A stretch of 64,000 bases of DNA from JBGAPI01 sp044221335 (GTDB lineage Bacteria; Pseudomonadota; Gammaproteobacteria; Xanthomonadales; Ahniellaceae). Location of the stretch: assembly GCA_044221335.1 (NCBI GenBank), contig JBGAPI010000019.1:1-64000 (forward strand), in the 5' to 3' direction. Below the pieces are notes generated by a model. The model searched no databases, was not told the origin of the DNA, and was given only the letters and a program-made list of their open reading frames with translations. Both the position numbers and the translations under genes were made by a program. Numbering within the stretch: position 1 is the stretch's first letter; every line of letters starts with the position of its first letter. Positions 61,209-64,000 of this stretch are shown here, piece by piece.

Positions 61209-62198
61209 CTACGCGCCGCGTGCCGCGGCCTGCCCCATGCCCTGCCAACGGTACAACCACTCGCCGACGATCAGGTCGGCGCGCAGCGGTGTCGCCAGCT
61301 GCTGGCGGAGGCGCTGGCCATCGTCCCACCATCGACTTAGCTTGTGGAAATCGATCGCGGCGGTCAAGCGCGCGAGCTCCGGATCGAGATCCAGTCGCGA
61401 CTCTCCGCGCGCCTGCCACGCCGCCAGATGCACCCAGGCGCAGGCCAGCGCGACCCGCCGCTCGGCCTCGTCCTTCACCCAGCCGGCGGCGACCGCCGAC
61501 GGCGACGCCGCGCCGCGCGCGATGGCGAGCAGCTGACGAGCGACTTCGCCCGCCTGCTCCTGGCATTTCGGGTCGGCCAGCGCCAGCGCCTGCCCGGGAT
61601 TGTTCGATGCCAGCGCCAGCGCGCGCTCCAGCACGTCCGCTGCGACGCCCTGCCCGGACAGCCAGGCACGCGCCTCGGCGAGTTCCGGCGGTCGCACCTC
61701 GATCCGCTGGCAGCGGCTGCGGATCGTCGCGAGCAGTTGCGCGGGCTGGTCGCTGACCAGGACCAGCAGCGCATCGCCCGGCGGCTCCTCGAGGGTCTTC
61801 AGCAGGGCGTTGGCGGCGGCGATGTTCATCGCCTCCGCGGGTGCGACGGTCGCGATCTTCAGCCCCCCGAAGTGGCTGGTCAGCGCCATCCGCTCGCAGG
61901 CGCCGCGGATCTGTTCGATCAGGATCTGCTTCGAGTCCTCGGGAATGCGCACGTCGACGAGGTCGGGATGGCTTCCGGCAGCACGCAAGGTGCAGCCGCG
62001 GCAGCGCCCGCAGGCCTCTCCCGTCGCGACCGGCGACTGGCACAGCAGCGCCGCGACCAGGCGATCGGCCAGTGCGCGCTTGCCGAGCCCCGCCGGTCCG
62101 GCGATCAGCAGGGCATGCGGCAGTCGCCCGCCGTTGCGGCGCTCGATCAGGCCGCGCCAGGCGCCATCGAGCCAGCTCGGGAAGGCCCCCGCGCTCAT
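61209..62198 (-). CDS. holB: DNA polymerase III subunit delta-prime
   Basis: 329-residue clamp-loader subunit. AAA+ features: a P-loop-like GPAGLGKRAL, the zinc module ACGRCRGCTLRAAGSHPD, the ANALLKTLEEPPGDALLVLVSD segment and IRSRCQRI (SRC motif). delta-prime acts as a stator with DnaX, whose gene lies at 3361. The start at MSAGAFPSWLDGAW overlaps the tmk stop by 4 nt. Confidence 0.95.
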   Translation of the reverse strand: MSAGAFPSWLDGAWRGLIERRNGGRLPHALLIAGPAGLGKRALADRLVAALLCQSPVATGEACGRCRGCTLRAAGSHPDLVDVRIPEDSKQILIEQIRGACERMALTSHFGGLKIATVAPAEAMNIAAANALLKTLEEPPGDALLVLVSDQPAQLLATIRSRCQRIEVRPPELAEARAWLSGQGVAADVLERALALASNNPGQALALADPKCQEQAGEVARQLLAIARGAASPSAVAAGWVKDEAERRVALACAWVHLAAWQARGESRLDLDPELARLTAAIDFHKLSRWWDDGQRLRQQLATPLRADLIVGEWLYRWQGMGQAAARGA

Positions 62199-62839
62199 CC
62201 GCGCTCGGCCTGCCAGCGGGCGACCAGCACGCCGAGGTCGGCGGCGACGGCAGCCACGACCTCGTCCAGCGGGCGTCTCGCGTCGACCACGACGAAGCGT
62301 TGCGGCTCGGCGGCGGCACGCTGCCGGTAGGCGTCGCGCACGCGGCGGAAAAAGGCTTCGTCCTCGGACTCGATCCGGTCCGGCGCACCACGCGCGGCCA
62401 TCCGCGCGAGGCCGACCTCGACCGGCACGTCGAGCAGGTAGGTCCGCTGCGGCGACAGGCCGCCGGTCGCGATCCGCGCCACCGCGGCGACATCGGCGAA
62501 GGCCACGCCGCGGCCGCCGCCCTGGTAGGCGAAGCTGGCGTCGACGTAGCGGTCGGAGACGACCCAGATGCCGGCGACGAGCGTCGGTTCGATCAGCTCG
62601 CGCACGTGCGCCGCCCGGCTCGCCATCATCAGCAGCAGCTCGGTCTCGGCCGCCATGCCACGCCACTGAGGATCGAGCAGGATCGCGCGTACCCGCTCGG
62701 CGAGCTCGGTGCCGCCGGGTTCGCGGCTGATCCGATGCGGCACGCCGGCGGCCGCCAGCACCGAGACCGCCGCGGCGATCACGCTGGACTTGCCGGCGCC
62801 CTCGCCGCCTTCGAAGCTGATGAACAGGCCTTTTCTCAT
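62195..62839 (-). CDS. tmk: Thymidylate kinase
   Basis: 214-residue dTMP kinase. P-loop FEGGEGAGKSSVI, LSREPGGTELAERVR, and the SDRYVDASFAYQGGGRG region with the DRY motif are intact. It makes dTDP for DNA synthesis. The start at MRKGLFISFEGGEG is unambiguous. It is translationally coupled to holB and separated from mltG by a repeat-rich 246-bp gap. Confidence 0.96.
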   Translation of the reverse strand: MRKGLFISFEGGEGAGKSSVIAAAVSVLAAAGVPHRISREPGGTELAERVRAILLDPQWRGMAAETELLLMMASRAAHVRELIEPTLVAGIWVVSDRYVDASFAYQGGGRGVAFADVAAVARIATGGLSPQRTYLLDVPVEVGLARMAARGAPDRIESEDEAFFRRVRDAYRQRAAAEPQRFVVVDARRPLDEVVAAVAADLGVLVARWQAERG

Positions 62840-62929
62840 CGGTCGCCGCGGAGGTTCTGGAGGGTCGGAATGGTAGCGGGGGGAGGCGTCGGAGTCGCTT
62901 GATTCCGAAGCTTCGAGAACATCAGACCC

Positions 62930-63066
62930 CGTCATCGCGAGTGCGGCGAAGCCATCCAGCGACCTTGCTGTTGTTCGACGCGAAAATGCACAGGCGCTGG
63001 ATGGCTTCGCTGCGCTCGCAATGACGGGAAGGGCACTGGATTGCTTCGCTGCGCTCGCAATGGCGG
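62930..63066. repeat. Inverted and direct copies of a CGCTGCGCTCGCAATGAC element
   Basis: CGTCATCGCGAGTGCGGCGA at 62930-62960 is matched in inverted orientation by GGCTTCGCTGCGCTCGCAAT at 62995-63027, and a third copy in the same orientation as the second lies at 63036-63066. A single copy is at 13926-13948. They separate mltG from tmk. Confidence 0.6.
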
Positions 63067-63085
63067 GGTTGGCCCTTACCAACCC

Positions 63086-64000
63086 CTAACGATGCAACTG
63101 GAACTTCGCGACCGCCGCGTTGTGCTCGGCAAGCGTCGCCGAGAACTGGTGGCTGCCGTCGCCCTTCGCGACGAAATACAGGGCGTTGCCGGTCGCCGGA
63201 CGCGTCGCGGCACGCAGTGCCGCCACTCCCGGAAGCGCGATCGGCGTCGGCGGCAGGCCGGTGCGGGTGTAGGTGTTGAACGGCGTGTCGGCCTCGAGAT
63301 GGGCACGCGTCAGGTTGCCGTCGAACGCCGCGCCGAGGCCGTAGATCACCGTCGGATCGGTCTGCAAGCGCATGCCGATCTTCAACCGTCGCGCAAAGAC
63401 GCCGGCGATCTGCGGTCGCTCGTCGGCCCGGCCGGTCTCCTTCTCGACGATCGAGGCCAGGATCAGCGCCTCTTCCGGCGACTTCAACGGTATCTCGTCG
63501 CTGCGCTCCTTCCAGGCCTGGGCCAGCGCCTTGTCGAGCGCCTCGGCGGCGCGCTTCAGGACGGCGGACTCCGGATCGTGCTTCACGAAGGCGTAGGTCT
63601 CCGGCAGGAAGCGCCCCTCCGGCAGGCCGCTGCGACCGAGCCGGACCATCAGGTCACGCTCGTCGACCTTGGCGAGGTCGTGTTCCAGCAGCTCCTCGGC
63701 CGCGAGCGCCGCGCGCAGGTCGCGCAGGTTCCAGCCGTCGACGATGGTGAAGCGGTGCTGGATCACCTCGCCCCGGCGCAGCATCGTCAGAAGATCGGTC
63801 GGACGCATGCCCGCGGTCAGCTTGTACTCGCCGGCGTGCAGGCGATCGGCGCCACCGAGCTGCCAGGCGAGTACCCGCCAGAACTCCGGGCGCGCGTCGC
63901 TGAGCTTCGCCCGGACGAAGGTGTCGACGATGCGGGTGAGCGAACTGCCACGCTCGATCTCGACCACCCTGCCGTTGTCCGGAATGTTGAGCGGCTGTTC
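63086..64000 (-). CDS. mltG: Endolytic murein transglycosylase MltG, 5' end outside the window
   Basis: C-terminal 304 codons of MltG (YceG-like), which cleaves nascent peptidoglycan glycan strands at the inner membrane. The frame is open to the window edge (upstream residues EQPLNIPDNGRV), so the N-terminal anchor is missing only because the window ends. LysM-like VVEIERGSSLTRIVDTF, PEGRFLPETYAF, and the catalytic ILASIVEKETGRADER, with its Glu, are visible, followed by TDPTVIYG and RTGLPPTPIALPG. It belongs to the conserved mltG-tmk-holB-pilZ group. Confidence 0.93.
   Translation of the reverse strand, partial: EQPLNIPDNGRVVEIERGSSLTRIVDTFVRAKLSDARPEFWRVLAWQLGGADRLHAGEYKLTAGMRPTDLLTMLRRGEVIQHRFTIVDGWNLRDLRAALAAEELLEHDLAKVDERDLMVRLGRSGLPEGRFLPETYAFVKHDPESAVLKRAAEALDKALAQAWKERSDEIPLKSPEEALILASIVEKETGRADERPQIAGVFARRLKIGMRLQTDPTVIYGLGAAFDGNLTRAHLEADTPFNTYTRTGLPPTPIALPGVAALRAATRPATGNALYFVAKGDGSHQFSATLAEHNAAVAKFQLHR

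Overview
The window looks like chromosomal DNA of a high-GC gammaproteobacterium, most likely of the order Lysobacterales (Xanthomonadales; Rhodanobacteraceae or Lysobacteraceae). This is inferred from very GC-rich codon use, the pilZ-holB-tmk-mltG gene order, palindromic repeats that start with GTAG (as the SMAG repeats of Stenotrophomonas do), and secreted proteins ending in a hydrophobic-F-x-(D/N)-G-F-E tail. No prophage, insertion sequence, CRISPR array or rRNA gene was seen. Genus and GC content were not computed.

Layout. 0-7.3 kb: a YfbK-like von Willebrand lipoprotein, the replication/repair set dnaX-ybaB-recR, two coupled membrane proteins, a GDT1-type exporter, the 4.5S SRP RNA and tRNA-Ser(GGA). 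7.4-14.7 kb: a secreted delta-60-repeat protein, a compact leftward operon kdkA - beta-lactamase-fold hydrolase - moaA-moaC-moaD-moaE, a divergent glycosyltransferase-9 gene, and tRNA-Ser(CGA) with a clear promoter and terminator. 14.8-23.2 kb: the most distinctive locus, with a caspase-fold protein divergent from a 1,604-residue autotransporter carrying about eleven Ig-like repeats, followed by a PP2C phosphatase. 23.5-30.3 kb: a small membrane protein, a VOC protein, a SUKH-PrsW pair, a Rieske oxygenase coupled to an APC permease, and a saccharopine-dehydrogenase-like protein. 30.5-36.1 kb: a four-gene MacAB-like export operon with a tandemly duplicated periplasmic adaptor, and two very small genes. 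36.2-47.7 kb: a molybdopterin oxidoreductase, a second delta-60 protein, an ADOP-type permease with its PadR regulator, a TlpA-like thioredoxin, a TPR-GGDEF cyclase, YceH and an SRPBCC protein. 48.1-54.2 kb: a tiny Cys-rich secreted peptide, a second ADOP-type permease, and moeB-moeA-mobA. 54.3-60.5 kb: a DHH phosphoesterase, an atypical lower-GC gene enclosed by inverted repeat arrays, NhaA, a class 3 lipase and a GNAT enzyme. 60.8-64 kb: pilZ, holB, tmk and the 3' part of mltG, which runs off the window.

How the genes fit together. Seven molybdenum-cofactor genes in two clusters (moaACDE and moeB-moeA-mobA) could supply the molybdopterin oxidoreductase at 36.2 kb. DnaX and HolB are subunits of the same clamp loader. 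Many genes overlap by 4 nt (ATGA), indicating translational coupling. Short palindromes of several families fill most intergenic gaps. In six genes the TAG stop codon lies inside the GTAG head of such a palindrome.
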